Shown: positions 17,101 through 25,590, numbered from the stretch's first letter. The stretch is 36,503 bases of DNA from Acidobacteriaceae bacterium (GCA_003151435.1 PLXP01000245.1:636-37138); one strand, 5' to 3'. Notes: generated from the sequence alone by a model not told the origin. Numbers and translations: made by a program.

Positions 17101-20100
17101 GGGAATCTTGTTCATGTCGTCGGGAACGATAAGTTCGCGGTTGTACCCGACGCCCAGACCGATGGCCTCGACTTCAATGACCGGCGGAATGCCGATGATG
17201 ATGAACAGGCCGGCGAAGATGAAAACGCTGGTGTAGTCGCCCTGCGCATCCTTGGGCTTGGAGTAGGCGCCGACCGCAACCAGGCCGAATTCCGTGACTT
17301 GGATCAGCAGCATGCCGTCGTACTCGACGGTGCCGCCGCTGTCGTTCTTGAGCAGCGCGCCGGCGATGGTAACACCGGGAGTCTGGAAGCTGAGCGCCAG
17401 GCCTTTCAGGTCCAGGGTCCACTTGTCAGGGTGCATCAGCGACTTGAATGGGATGGTGACGCCGAGTTCGTCGACCTGCCCGGTGAGCGGGCCGACTTTG
17501 ACGGTAGCGTCGAGGACCAGTGAGGCAGAGGTGTTGTCGTTGAGAATGATGCCGATCTGGTCGAGGTAAATGGGGCCGAGCTGCGCGTGGACCCCGATCC
17601 AGATGGGCTGGTTGTTACCCGAAAAAGTGATATGGAATTGGCCGTCGCCTGAGGGCGTCAGGGGCTGTTGGGGGTCGGTGCGGGATTTCCAGTACCAGGC
17701 AGCCACATCGACGCCGGGGTTGGGGGTTTGGGTATCGCCGCCGCCATTGCCGCCGCTGCCGCCACCTCCCAACAGGCCGGAAGCGACCGGGTTGTTGCCG
17801 CCGACATTGCCGCCAGTCGCCTGCGAGAGCGGCAGGCCCAGCTTGTCGATCTCCGCACCGATGCCCAGAGCACTGAAGTTGAAGCCGCTGGAGAAATCTG
17901 CCCAGAAGAAGGAGTAAAGCCGGACGCCTCCGATCCGGAAGCCATTGGTATTCACCAGCGGCGCATCGTTCTGGCCGGTCAGGCCGAGTCCCAATCCGAC
18001 CGCATACACAGCGGGGTTGAAGGTGAAGCCACTGCCGGTATCGAAGAGGTAAAGAGTGACCCCGGAATCGAAGCTGGGATCAAGGGCGGGGGCGCCGAAG
18101 CGCATGCTGAGGTCGAAATCGCCGATAGGGAAGTCGATGAAGCCCTTGATGTTGACGCCGAGTTTTCCCGAACCGCTGGTGAGGCCGAGGAACAGGTTGT
18201 CGGCGATCTTGAGATTGACTCCGGTGGACAATGCCGAAAGCACACCGGTGACCAGGGTCGTGATGCTCGGGAAAGTGGAACTGATGACTAGGCCACCACC
18301 GCCAGCCTGCGCGATCCCGGAGCCAGTGAGAACCTGTTGCACGGTGGGGCCGCCGGTCCAGAGAGTGGTACCGAACGTAGGCTTGATCGCGCCGGCAGCC
18401 AGCAGCGTGTTGCCGACAAGCGGTACCAGGAACTGCTCGATAAGGGCCACGGGACCGCCTGCAGCCATGTGCAGCGCCGGTGGGATGAAGTCGATGGTGA
18501 TGGGACCGGCGGTAAAGGTGTTGCCCGATCCGCTAGCCAATGGATAGAACTCAAGCTGGAAATTGCCGCCGCTTTCCGTGAGCGAAAGCGTTGGTACGAG
18601 GTCGATTCCGATCGCGTTCTTGAGGTGAACGCCGAGCCCGGCAGACATGGCAACGGAACCGGCCGCATATCCTCCGGAAGCGGTGATGCCGAGGGCGCCA
18701 TCGGCGAGCTTGAAGTCCGCGAGGCCGACTGTGGCGGTGGGGCCGGTCGCATCCCAGCCGAGCGCGACACTGATGGTGCCTGTGTCGCCGCCTGAAAGCG
18801 GCAAAGCCCACGTGACCACACCGGCAGTGGGGCCCGTACCGGCCGTAACCGAGCCCGGAAGCGTTCCGTGCAGCGGGGAACCCACCCCGAACAAGCCGGC
18901 AATTGCGGTGGCGACGCTGCCGCGTTGGACGACGGTAAAGCCGCTCAGCCAGCTTCCATTCAGCATGGCCTTCAGGTCGTCGCCATGCGTAGTGAAATGG
19001 TTGACGCTGTCGTAGATGCCCAGCGCAGTCGCCACATCCAACGTGAGGTCCATAACCGTGGATGGGCCGATCGCTGTCACCAGCGAGTTGAGCACCTGCA
19101 GCAGGAGGGCTTCGGCTCCCGCGGCCAGCGCTCCGAGGCCGCTGAACGTGGGCAGTATCTGGATGGGAGGTGTGGCTGGCGAACTGACGGGAACGAGGGT
19201 AAGCGTGACGCCCGCGGCGCTGACGCCAAAAGCTACTGTGACCTTGCTCCACGGGCCAGGCAGGGTGCCGGCTCCCGGCGGAATGGTCAAGGCAACCGAG
19301 CCGCCGGGACTGGGATGGATGAGCTTGTCAAAGGAAACGCCGGCGGTGAGGTCGAGGACGCCGCCGATGGACGCGGTGGTGGCGAGTTGCAGCTTGACCG
19401 GGTTGGCGTCGGTGCCTGCTCCGCTGGCGGTGAGTTGCAGGTTGCCGGGCAGGGTCAGGCTCGGACCGGCGGGAAGGCTAGCTATGCTGCCGATGAATTG
19501 CAAGAGCTTGGTGAGCTTGGCGGAGTCGAGGCCGGTACCGGCGCTGTTGCCGAGGGCTGTGGCCTTGGTCAGCACCGACGGCATGGAGGTAAAGAACGTA
19601 TCGATGGGGCCAATGGTCAGGCCGGGTCCGGCGAGAGCTTCAAGCACCGCCGAAGCAGCGCCGGAGAAGAGCAAGCGGGGGAGTGCGTTGCTGAGCGCGG
19701 CTTCGAGGACCGCGGCGCTGGGCGGGGGGATCAGCGTGAGCGGGGCTAGCCAGGGTTGCGCACTGACGGCCAGCTGCCTGCTGTTGCTCGCCCACGCCAG
19801 GGTAAATGCGCCGAGGGTGAAGGTCGCGTCGAGAGTTGGCGTAAAAGCCGGAACGGCGACGCTCGCATCGAGGGTGATGGTGGTGTTGCCGGCGATTGAC
19901 CAGCCCGCGGTTCCGCTTCCAGCTGACTTGGTTCGCAGACCGATGGTCCAGGGATTGGGCAGTAAGTAGATTTCGAGCGGTAGGCCGCTTATGGGGAGCG
20001 TCCATTCGGGGACGGCAGTCGTACCCCGGCTTGGAATGATGATGGTGGTGGCGGTGAAGCCGGCGACGCTGGTGGCGGCGTTGAAGGCGGCGGTGAGTTG

Positions 20101-23100
20101 GGTGCCGAGATAGCCTGCCGCATCTGCGGTGATGGCGTTGAACGCGTCGGCGGAGATGCCGATGCCTCCATGGCTGTCGACGACGGCTACTTTCAGGCCC
20201 TGAAGAGTCGAGAGCAGAATGCCGGCTGGCGATGTCGTGGCGGGCGTCGGAGAACTGATGGTCTGTAGCACCGCGCCCAGCAGTGCCTGTGCATTGGCGT
20301 TAGTAAACGAAGCGAAATCGACCACCGGACCGTGCCACGAAACCTGGTGCAAATTGACGATGGGGTCGACTTTGAATGTGCCATTGGCGGTGTAGATATC
20401 GGCGCCGATCTCAGCCCAGCGCACGCGCACGTCGACAGGAGGAAGGCCGGTCCCGGCAAAAGAACTGGATGCGCCGACCAGCCAGCCGTTGGGGTCGGTG
20501 AGCCTTGCGCGGACGTGAAGCGCGTTGGCGGGATGGGGCGGAGTAGCCGCGCCGCTGTGTAGCGGGAGTTGGAACAGGTCGCCGCGAACGGTGGTGTCGA
20601 CGGCCACGTTGCCGGCGGCGGAAGTGGCGAGATTGACGTGAGCGCGGGCGCCGAATGCGATGTGGGTTGGCGCGGGCGGTGCGGTCGTGGGGTCAGCCGC
20701 ACTGTTGGCAAGGGCCGACAACGCCGGCTTAAGCACGTCGAGCAGCCCACCGCCAAGCTGGCTGCCGATGGCCAGGACGGGGCGGCCGCCGGAGTCGATG
20801 CTGGCCGGGGCGGTGATGGGCGCGGGGAAGGATCCGGCCGGGAAGGGAAATGCGGCGGCGAGTGCTCCGACGCTCGCAGGTGGCTTGTAGCCGTCGAGCG
20901 CCAGCACCAGAAAGTCAAGCGCGTCGCGAATGGAGCCAGCGGAGAGCTGCGGGCGCAAAAGCTGGATCACGCGGAGAGCATCGCCGATGCTGCCGTCGGA
21001 AAGGAACGGCAGCGAGGCGCCAAGATGCGGAGTGCCAAGCGTGATGAGGCCCTGCACCAGCGTCGGGTTGGTCGCGGTGAAGGCCCGCGCGGCCACACCT
21101 GCCGTGGAGTGGGCGACCAGTGTCACCGGGACGGTACCGTTCAGTTCCTGAACACGGGCTGCGAGACGGCCGATCTGCGCGGTCAGAGAAGCAAGGTTGC
21201 CGGTGCCGTCGTCATTGAGGTCGGCGGTGTACCAGGAGGCCTGAGCAGTGACCGTGGTTAGGTCGACTGCGGAAGGATTGAGGCCGGGAACGCGCAGGTT
21301 GAAGTTCGTGTTGACGGCCGTGGTGCCGTGGACATTGGGATCGGCGAGCAGTGCGGTCCAGATGGTGTGATCGCTGAAGGCTGGACCGAGGAGCAACACG
21401 GTACGCGCGCCTGCTGTGCCGCCGGCCACACTATCGACTTGGGCGAGTATCTGCGCAATGGCAGCCGGATCCGAAGGCTGTGCGGAGTGAGTGCTGGAAA
21501 GCGTTGTGCCAGCGGTCCAGTTGGGACTGGTGGGAACCTGCGACGCCAGTGGAACCACGCCGTCGCCGCCGGCGAAAAGCGATGACAGCGAAGTGAGCGC
21601 GGACGAGAACAGCGTGCCATCGTTGTTGGTCAGGCCATTACTCAGCCCCGGCAGGAATGCGGCAACATTCTGCGCCACCTGGAATAACGTAAAGAAGTTC
21701 GCAGCGCCGCTGGCAGCGGCCATAAGCGGGGTGGCCCACGCGGGCGGCGGGCCCGCAGGTTCGAGCCATACAAGAGCGTCAACGTTTGCGCTCGACGTGG
21801 TCGTGATCGGCAGAGCCCACGGATCGTCGTAGGTTCCGGAACCGCTGATGGGCAGGCTGAAACCGGCGAGCGGGTTGCCGGGAGCGACCGGCAATGCGTC
21901 TGAGAGCAGCCCGCGCAGCCAGGGAAGAATCTGCGGCAGAAAGGCCTTGCTATCGGCCGAAACTCCGGTGGCGATGGAGGCAAGCCAGTTGCGCAGCGCG
22001 GTGAATGGGTCGCTGAGCAGCGAGCCTGCTGCGCCGGGATCGGCGAGCGCAGGCCAGTCCGCGGAGAGGCCGTCGAGACCGCCATGAACGCCCAGCAGGC
22101 CAGCGAGGGTGAATGCCGGCATTCCGCCCCAGGAAGACAGAGCGCGAGCAAGGACTAGTCGCAGCAGCAGCTCAAGGTTGGGAATCGTGAGGCCGAAATT
22201 GGCGGCGATGGCGGCTGGATTGGTAACGTCGAAGGGCGCGGCGAGCGGGAAGCCGATGGACGGGACGTTGATGGTGCTTCCGTTGAAGGTAAGCGAGACG
22301 TTCTGCAGGCCGGCGTTCCACGCCAGCGGAGTGCCGGGGGTGAAGGTCATGTCGGCGGCGAAGTCGCCGATGCTGAGCGTGAGGCCGGCAACCGACGGGA
22401 TAGTCGGGATGGGCTGGACACCGACATGAGCGTGCTGCCCGGCCATCAGGGAGACGGTTCCGGAACCCGACGCAGGCAGATCGAACGCCAGCAGCTCCGC
22501 CAGCCAGTAGATATCGACCGGAGCCTGCGAGAACGAGGCCCGCAGCCCGATGCGAAGCTTCTGCGGGTCGGTGGCAACGCCGCTCGTCTGTTCGTTCCAC
22601 GCCGCTATCTCGATGTGGAAGGTCGCGGGCGGCGCGAGTTCGAAAACCCACGGATCGTTTCGCGTCCCCGTGCCTGTAACCGCGGTGGTGATTCCGACCA
22701 GGCCCCCAATCTCCTCCAGCATGTGCGACCAGGTGTGGGTGGAGTCGAGGAGGACGGCGCGGTGGACGGCTCCAATCTCCTGGGCCGGGTTGGCCAGAAA
22801 CGGCGCGAACCTCACCGTGTGCGACGATGTTGGGTCGTTCGCCGGCGGGATGAGCCCGACCAGCGCCGCCAGATTGCTTCCCGGGCTGGTGGCGCCAAGG
22901 TAACCCTGAATAGTTCCGGTAATCGTTGCCGAGACGTCGCTGGCCACGCTGTCGGCGTTGGTCAGGTCAACTTTGTCGTACTGCGTGGTTTTACCGAGAA
23001 GTGTGAAGTGGACATTTTCGAGTTCAAGCAGCGGTTGTAGAGCAGAGCCTGTCCACGTAAACCCGGCGCGCAGCGAGTCGACCTGGAGCGGCCCGGCTGC

Positions 23101-24267
23101 GACCAGCGGTCCCGCCCCGATCGCGCCCGGAGCGAAAGCCGTCACCGACGCGGAAGGCAGCACCGACGCCGAGCCGGTGCCCGTAATTGGAATAGACGCC
23201 AGGACCGCTGTGCCCTCAATGCGAACCGGCGGGTTGGCTCCGTCGGGAATGACGCGGGCCTGCAGGCCGATCAGCAGCGATGTTGTTGACGAGATAGTTT
23301 TGGTGGCGAAAGTGATGTTGAGGCCGGCGCCTATGGCCGAGCCAATGGGCAGTATGGCCGCGACCCATGGATCGAACTCCGTGCCGGTCCCGGTGACGTT
23401 GGGCGTGCTGATGCCGATGAGCCCGGCAAGATTGCCAAGCCAGTCGACAATGGGAGCCGACGCGCCCCCCTGAAGCAGCGAACTGAACCACGCGTTGATG
23501 GCGCCAGGATCAGCGAGCTGCGTAAAGGGAAACGGCGGTACGGTCGTGTTGCCAAATCCGAGCAGCGGCAGCAGGTTCTTGGCGAGGGCGCCGATTTCGC
23601 CGCTTTGCCCTTCCAGTTGCTGAAGCTGGCCGGTGAGGAAACCGATGATCAGATGGATGGATTCCGAGCCCAGGTTGGCTGGATCGAGAACAACATCTTT
23701 GGCCGGGCCGGAATCGAGCTTCAGGCCTTCCAATGTGACCGTCAAGGTAGCCGGATCGCCGGGCCCGAATGGAGACACCCTCGCCGCCACCATGACAGAA
23801 TCGAGGCCGATGGGAGCAGTGAGTCCGAGATGAACTCGCAGGCTCAGGTCGAGCGGGCCACTGGCGGTGCCCGCCACTGCCGTTACGTTTGCGCCATCGA
23901 AGTTGACCAGCGGCAAATGAGCTTTGAGGGAAGCGAGTGGAGGCGTGCCGTCGGTGGAATGAAATTCTCCGGCAAAGCCGAACGTGACCCCATTCGCGGT
24001 GTTGACGGTGAGGTAGGCGTTGCCGCGCGTTTGATCGCCGAGCAGAGGATGCCAGGTCTCGTTTGCCGGAATGTCGGGCAACTGCACCGGCGCAAGCAGG
24101 GCGTCGAGCACGCGCAGGAAGGCCGCGCGCTGCGTAGGCGTGGTGAAGATGCTCTCAATATTGGTGAGCGGATCTCCAAACCAGTCGGGCTGCAGATCCC
24201 CTTGGTCGCTGAAAAGCCCGATCGCTTTCCCGAGGTCCAGAACTTCGTTAGCCAGGCCGTCGCTCAT
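14128..24267 (-). CDS. Giant modular protein (3379 aa) with hydrolase-like segment and DUF6603-like region
   Basis: The start ATG at 24267 (MSDGLANEVLDLGKA) overlaps the upstream stop as ATGA and has GGGAGG about 5 nt before it; the longer track frame is shadow. At about residues 290-830 three diverged modules share a GTGTxxDPW-type signature (near 295, 537 and 813), with a weaker fourth near 1618. Residues of about 950-1160 look like an inserted alpha/beta-hydrolase of PGAP1/lipase type: an oxyanion-side LLLGPAFSDHTIW, a nucleophile elbow VAHSTAG with Ser near 1053, and LITLGTPHLGA. A Gly-rich linker is near 2170. Residues of about 2045-2685 resemble DUF6603, with FVLTIGGYNPHF, ENYFALTNTCIMAGGRLEL and GLGVGYNREL. 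There is no signal peptide. Function is unknown; a large beta-rich scaffold with an embedded esterase-like unit is an inference. Confidence 0.8.
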   Translation of the reverse strand: MSDGLANEVLDLGKAIGLFSDQGDLQPDWFGDPLTNIESIFTTPTQRAAFLRVLDALLAPVQLPDIPANETWHPLLGDQTRGNAYLTVNTANGVTFGFAGEFHSTDGTPPLASLKAHLPLVNFDGANVTAVAGTASGPLDLSLRVHLGLTAPIGLDSVMVAARVSPFGPGDPATLTVTLEGLKLDSGPAKDVVLDPANLGSESIHLIIGFLTGQLQQLEGQSGEIGALAKNLLPLLGFGNTTVPPFPFTQLADPGAINAWFSSLLQGGASAPIVDWLGNLAGLIGISTPNVTGTGTEFDPWVAAILPIGSAIGAGLNITFATKTISSTTSLLIGLQARVIPDGANPPVRIEGTAVLASIPITGTGSASVLPSASVTAFAPGAIGAGPLVAAGPLQVDSLRAGFTWTGSALQPLLELENVHFTLLGKTTQYDKVDLTNADSVASDVSATITGTIQGYLGATSPGSNLAALVGLIPPANDPTSSHTVRFAPFLANPAQEIGAVHRAVLLDSTHTWSHMLEEIGGLVGITTAVTGTGTRNDPWVFELAPPATFHIEIAAWNEQTSGVATDPQKLRIGLRASFSQAPVDIYWLAELLAFDLPASGSGTVSLMAGQHAHVGVQPIPTIPSVAGLTLSIGDFAADMTFTPGTPLAWNAGLQNVSLTFNGSTINVPSIGFPLAAPFDVTNPAAIAANFGLTIPNLELLLRLVLARALSSWGGMPAFTLAGLLGVHGGLDGLSADWPALADPGAAGSLLSDPFTALRNWLASIATGVSADSKAFLPQILPWLRGLLSDALPVAPGNPLAGFSLPISGSGTYDDPWALPITTTSSANVDALVWLEPAGPPPAWATPLMAAASGAANFFTLFQVAQNVAAFLPGLSNGLTNNDGTLFSSALTSLSSLFAGGDGVVPLASQVPTSPNWTAGTTLSSTHSAQPSDPAAIAQILAQVDSVAGGTAGARTVLLLGPAFSDHTIWTALLADPNVHGTTAVNTNFNLRVPGLNPSAVDLTTVTAQASWYTADLNDDGTGNLASLTAQIGRLAARVQELNGTVPVTLVAHSTAGVAARAFTATNPTLVQGLITLGTPHLGASLPFLSDGSIGDALRVIQLLRPQLSAGSIRDALDFLVLALDGYKPPASVGALAAAFPFPAGSFPAPITAPASIDSGGRPVLAIGSQLGGGLLDVLKPALSALANSAADPTTAPPAPTHIAFGARAHVNLATSAAGNVAVDTTVRGDLFQLPLHSGAATPPHPANALHVRARLTDPNGWLVGASSSFAGTGLPPVDVRVRWAEIGADIYTANGTFKVDPIVNLHQVSWHGPVVDFASFTNANAQALLGAVLQTISSPTPATTSPAGILLSTLQGLKVAVVDSHGGIGISADAFNAITADAAGYLGTQLTAAFNAATSVAGFTATTIIIPSRGTTAVPEWTLPISGLPLEIYLLPNPWTIGLRTKSAGSGTAGWSIAGNTTITLDASVAVPAFTPTLDATFTLGAFTLAWASNSRQLAVSAQPWLAPLTLIPPPSAAVLEAALSNALPRLLFSGAASAVLEALAGPGLTIGPIDTFFTSMPSVLTKATALGNSAGTGLDSAKLTKLLQFIGSIASLPAGPSLTLPGNLQLTASGAGTDANPVKLQLATTASIGGVLDLTAGVSFDKLIHPSPGGSVALTIPPGAGTLPGPWSKVTVAFGVSAAGVTLTLVPVSSPATPPIQILPTFSGLGALAAGAEALLLQVLNSLVTAIGPSTVMDLTLDVATALGIYDSVNHFTTHGDDLKAMLNGSWLSGFTVVQRGSVATAIAGLFGVGSPLHGTLPGSVTAGTGPTAGVVTWALPLSGGDTGTISVALGWDATGPTATVGLADFKLADGALGITASGGYAAGSVAMSAGLGVHLKNAIGIDLVPTLSLTESGGNFQLEFYPLASGSGNTFTAGPITIDFIPPALHMAAGGPVALIEQFLVPLVGNTLLAAGAIKPTFGTTLWTGGPTVQQVLTGSGIAQAGGGGLVISSTFPSITTLVTGVLSALSTGVNLKIADNLFLGLTSGSGKLGVNIKGFIDFPIGDFDLSMRFGAPALDPSFDSGVTLYLFDTGSGFTFNPAVYAVGLGLGLTGQNDAPLVNTNGFRIGGVRLYSFFWADFSSGFNFSALGIGAEIDKLGLPLSQATGGNVGGNNPVASGLLGGGGSGGNGGGDTQTPNPGVDVAAWYWKSRTDPQQPLTPSGDGQFHITFSGNNQPIWIGVHAQLGPIYLDQIGIILNDNTSASLVLDATVKVGPLTGQVDELGVTIPFKSLMHPDKWTLDLKGLALSFQTPGVTIAGALLKNDSGGTVEYDGMLLIQVTEFGLVAVGAYSKPKDAQGDYTSVFIFAGLFIIIGIPPVIEVEAIGLGVGYNRELIVPDDMNKIPSFILVAALDDGGALANDPMGELMQIRDSIPAKRGSLWLAVGLHGTTFVIVHVTAIVYVALDRGVEIGIIGVARLAIPSDDTALVSVELALKARFSSSEGILSIQAQLTSNSYIFDKDCQLTGGFAYFMWFPEGQFVLTIGGYNPHFTKPTQFPDVPRLGFRWGLPVGATIKGENYFALTNTCIMAGGRLELTYGISCAYIWFTAFADFLISWDPFYYEIDIGVSVGATFSIQVCFWGFCVGVSITVSLGATLTIEGPPLHGTATVDLAICSVTVAFGDNANPQPPYITDFTVFATKYLYGNDPNGNAFRVNVLSGLVPPSPSGAAPAPGTADKPWKMISEFSFQCDTKMPATITHDFVFGDQDQSGNVHSIDLAPMNKESVGTEMVVSLFVNDGGNWTQISVQNPNPNPDYWIDTLHWIMTPIIGKVSEATWHWQDPSNMPAAANTVPAVVGLTIKGFCFFEGKSSLIPIAKLYDTGNSRPLPFATDFTLTYPQYQAYGVAAAELAALTATAGSNSTLLIASAITTGGAGFFADQRTTSGLPTAGNSPVANRALLNYRSAPPLVVPITTGLTMKPPALPAPPVINRPPVILPVPLEQPRLRAVLRGLPQVVSDVPTALRTTVTSVAAAAGVLRMAAPLADALGSSLIRVKAPAAPAPTKLARPGNTLRTPDLGWTSGTGHQQQLTDAQASIQGNGLAIPAGTTHIWDVPAGAQDELSVTGDSAFRITFLTRGGSVLGDSEYPPATPSTALTTIPLPAKCGMVSIECLGKLPASSAAVAPGFAAVAFTAAPAGKKTVAGWQAGNLLPQVGPTTILGRGSCLVLPQTHTPLRNRQAISQTMIRVSDAVAEQIGTETWLPTSIGVVMILLDLQDASATANGDLALSCQGATLSSTPIRILGGRRRALLYDVSNLDPKAGHITVGVASITGWRLSGVVGMPGHAQEWATDLHGKVPEHIVPDGPLTPDGSISVRMVPNPASPAGAKPALTGAAR

Positions 24268-24923
24268 GCCGCGCCTCCCGGTGAGGTGGTGAGCGCGGCT
24301 CCCGCATTCAGGCTGAGAGTTCCGGCACTGGCCGAGAGGGCCCGCGGAGTCAGGCTTCGCTCCGTCGCATGATCGTTCGCCAGACCCATGAGGCTGGACC
24401 AGACCGCCGATTGCAGTTGCTGACCCCAGCACGATGCCAGGGCGCCGCTACCGCGCGGCAGATCGTCGGTGGTCGCAACCAGGCCTCCGAGTTCGCCGGC
24501 GCCGCTGACGGCAAAGCTGCACACCAGCGGGGTGCGGCCAGTCTGGTCGGTCTCAAGATCGACTGATACCAGCACCATCCGATCCAGAATGCGTACCGCG
24601 GTTGAATCCAGATGGACGAGGACTTCGTTGCCGTGGTCGACCCAGATAACCTTCGTGGGCGGCGGAGTGCCGGCCGCAGTCGGGGCCAGGGGAACTCCGT
24701 TGGCGGTGGTGCCCATGAGGCGCACGCTGATTTGCGTGGTGAGATCGCCCTCGCCAAGTTGATCGGGGATTTTGTAGGGCGGACAAGGAGGACAAGGGGG
24801 CGGCGGCGGTGGTGGGGGATGATGACGGCGCCTCCAGATCCAGGCGAGCAGGAGTCCGATGCAAATGCCAAGCACCAGGACAGTCAGAAGCAATAGCAGC
24901 ACAATGAAGGCAACTGCGCCCAT
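24264..24923 (-). CDS. Single-pass membrane protein with polyproline linker (219 aa)
   Basis: First gene of the block. The ATG at 24923 has AAGGGAG 6 nt upstream; the track start at 25013 lacks this. Residues of about 4-27 form a strong transmembrane helix (AVAFIVLLLLLTVLVLGICI), followed at once by WRRRHH and a run of prolines interrupted by two cysteines (PPCPPCPP). Positive charges after the helix predict an outside N-terminus and a cytoplasmic C-terminal domain. That domain is beta-rich with a STAVRILDRMVLVSVDLETD core and a helical end (WGQQLQSAVWSSLMGLANDH). I do not recognise the family. It may anchor the signal-less products of the operon to the inner face of the membrane; this is an inference from order and topology. 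Confidence 0.75.
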   Translation of the reverse strand: MGAVAFIVLLLLLTVLVLGICIGLLLAWIWRRRHHPPPPPPPPCPPCPPYKIPDQLGEGDLTTQISVRLMGTTANGVPLAPTAAGTPPPTKVIWVDHGNEVLVHLDSTAVRILDRMVLVSVDLETDQTGRTPLVCSFAVSGAGELGGLVATTDDLPRGSGALASCWGQQLQSAVWSSLMGLANDHATERSLTPRALSASAGTLSLNAGAALTTSPGGAA

Positions 24924-24968
24924 GGGGACTCCCTTGCGCTTGGAATTGAAACCAAGGGTCGGCAGGGA

Positions 24969-25014
24969 TTTGTCGCAACCGTGCCGGGACACGTCGTTCG
25001 GGGAAAGCGACAAA
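24969..25014 (-). repeat. Inverted repeat in the leader of the giant operon
   Basis: Perfect 8-nt arms TTTGTCGC and GCGACAAA enclose 30 nt. Inside them a smaller hairpin CGTG-TCCCGG-CACG is flanked by AAC/GTT. It lies between the predicted transcription start (about 25035) and the first RBS (about 24935), so it could be a structured leader RNA or an operator. The GCGACA core recurs at 25135-25142 and resembles the palindromes upstream of the ATPase gene at 29.9 kb. Confidence 0.5.
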
Positions 25015-25041
25015 GCTCCCGCATAGAGTAGAGTGAGCAGA

Positions 25042-25069
25042 ATTACATGTTCGTTTCACCTTAAGTCAA
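25042..25069 (-). promoter_or_regulatory. Sigma70-like promoter for the giant operon
   Basis: On the minus strand TTGACT (25069-25064) is separated by 16 nt from TGTAAT (25047-25042). Each hexamer matches the consensus at five of six positions. The predicted start is near 25035, giving a leader of about 112 nt before the ATG at 24923. It is the only good promoter-like sequence seen upstream of the block. Confidence 0.5.
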
Positions 25070-25113
25070 TAAAAATCGACAAAAATCTGGAATCCGGCGG
25101 CCGGCGCGGGTCA

Positions 25114-25149
25114 GGAAACGAAACTCCGCGAGACGCGACAAACGTTTCC
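25114..25149. repeat. Inverted repeat in the divergent intergenic region
   Basis: Perfect 7-nt arms GGAAACG (25114-25120) and CGTTTCC (25143-25149) with a 22-nt spacer that includes GCGACAAA. It lies between the operon promoter and the broken lipoprotein gene and could be a regulator site. No T-run follows, so it is not a simple terminator. Confidence 0.3.
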
Positions 25150-25173
25150 AGCTAATTGGGAATCGGGTACTAT
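25145..25173 (+). promoter_or_regulatory. Weak promoter candidate for the lipoprotein pseudogene
   Basis: TTTCCA, 17 nt, then TACTAT (25168-25173), which matches the -10 consensus at four positions. GGGAGG follows at about 25185-25190. The element overlaps the inverted repeat above. This is a weak call based on spacing only. Confidence 0.25.
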
Positions 25174-25190
25174 GCGGAAGACACGGGAGG

Positions 25191-25590
25191 GTGCCTGGAC
25201 TTGATTGACGCATCACCGCAGTTGCAGTGTTCGTCGCGCTCATGTGCTCCGGCACTACGTCGTGTACCCGGACGCAGGTTGTACTTTCAAGCGCCGGCAT
25301 TGCCGCGGTCGTCGTAGGTACAACGGTAGGCGTCACCTATGCAGTCAAACACCACCACCACACATTGCAGGGCTGCGTCTTCTCTGATGCCAACGGACTC
25401 AAACTCCGCACAAGGGACGCGAAGGCCCACACACTCAAAGGCGACGCAGCCGGCATCAAGGTCGGCGACAGCGTGAAAGTTCACGGTTCAAAAGTGAAGA
25501 AGGCCAAAGGCGACTCGACCGGTGATCAGGTCTTCGTGGTCCAGAAGCTGAGCAAAGACTACAGACCTTGTCCCGTGAACGTTGCGACTT
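25191..25590 (+). pseudogene. Degraded small lipoprotein, paralogue of the gene at 34344
   Basis: The conserved domain GCVFSDANGLKLRTRDAK...IKVGDSVKVHGSKVKKAKGDSTGDQVFVVQKLSKDY aligns closely with the 34344-34868 protein (GCVFSGQNGLQVQTQG...). It looks like an OB-like small periplasmic domain. The 5' end is damaged: in frame after GTGCCTGGACTTGAT comes a TGA, then RITAVAVFVALMCSGTTSC, which reads as the rest of a lipoprotein signal. A single CGA-to-TGA change would explain it. The 3' end has lost its stop: the frame runs on to 26015 through the antisense of the next gene, giving an unrelated basic tail. The conserved part ends near 25585. Translation from the GTG at 25227 is possible but would lack a usable signal peptide. 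Confidence 0.65.

Noticed and set aside
15802-17523. 573-aa plus-strand ORF opposite the giant gene
   Set aside because: Antisense shadow of the 3379-aa gene: low-complexity Asp/Glu/Gly/Val composition, no RBS, no recognisable motif.
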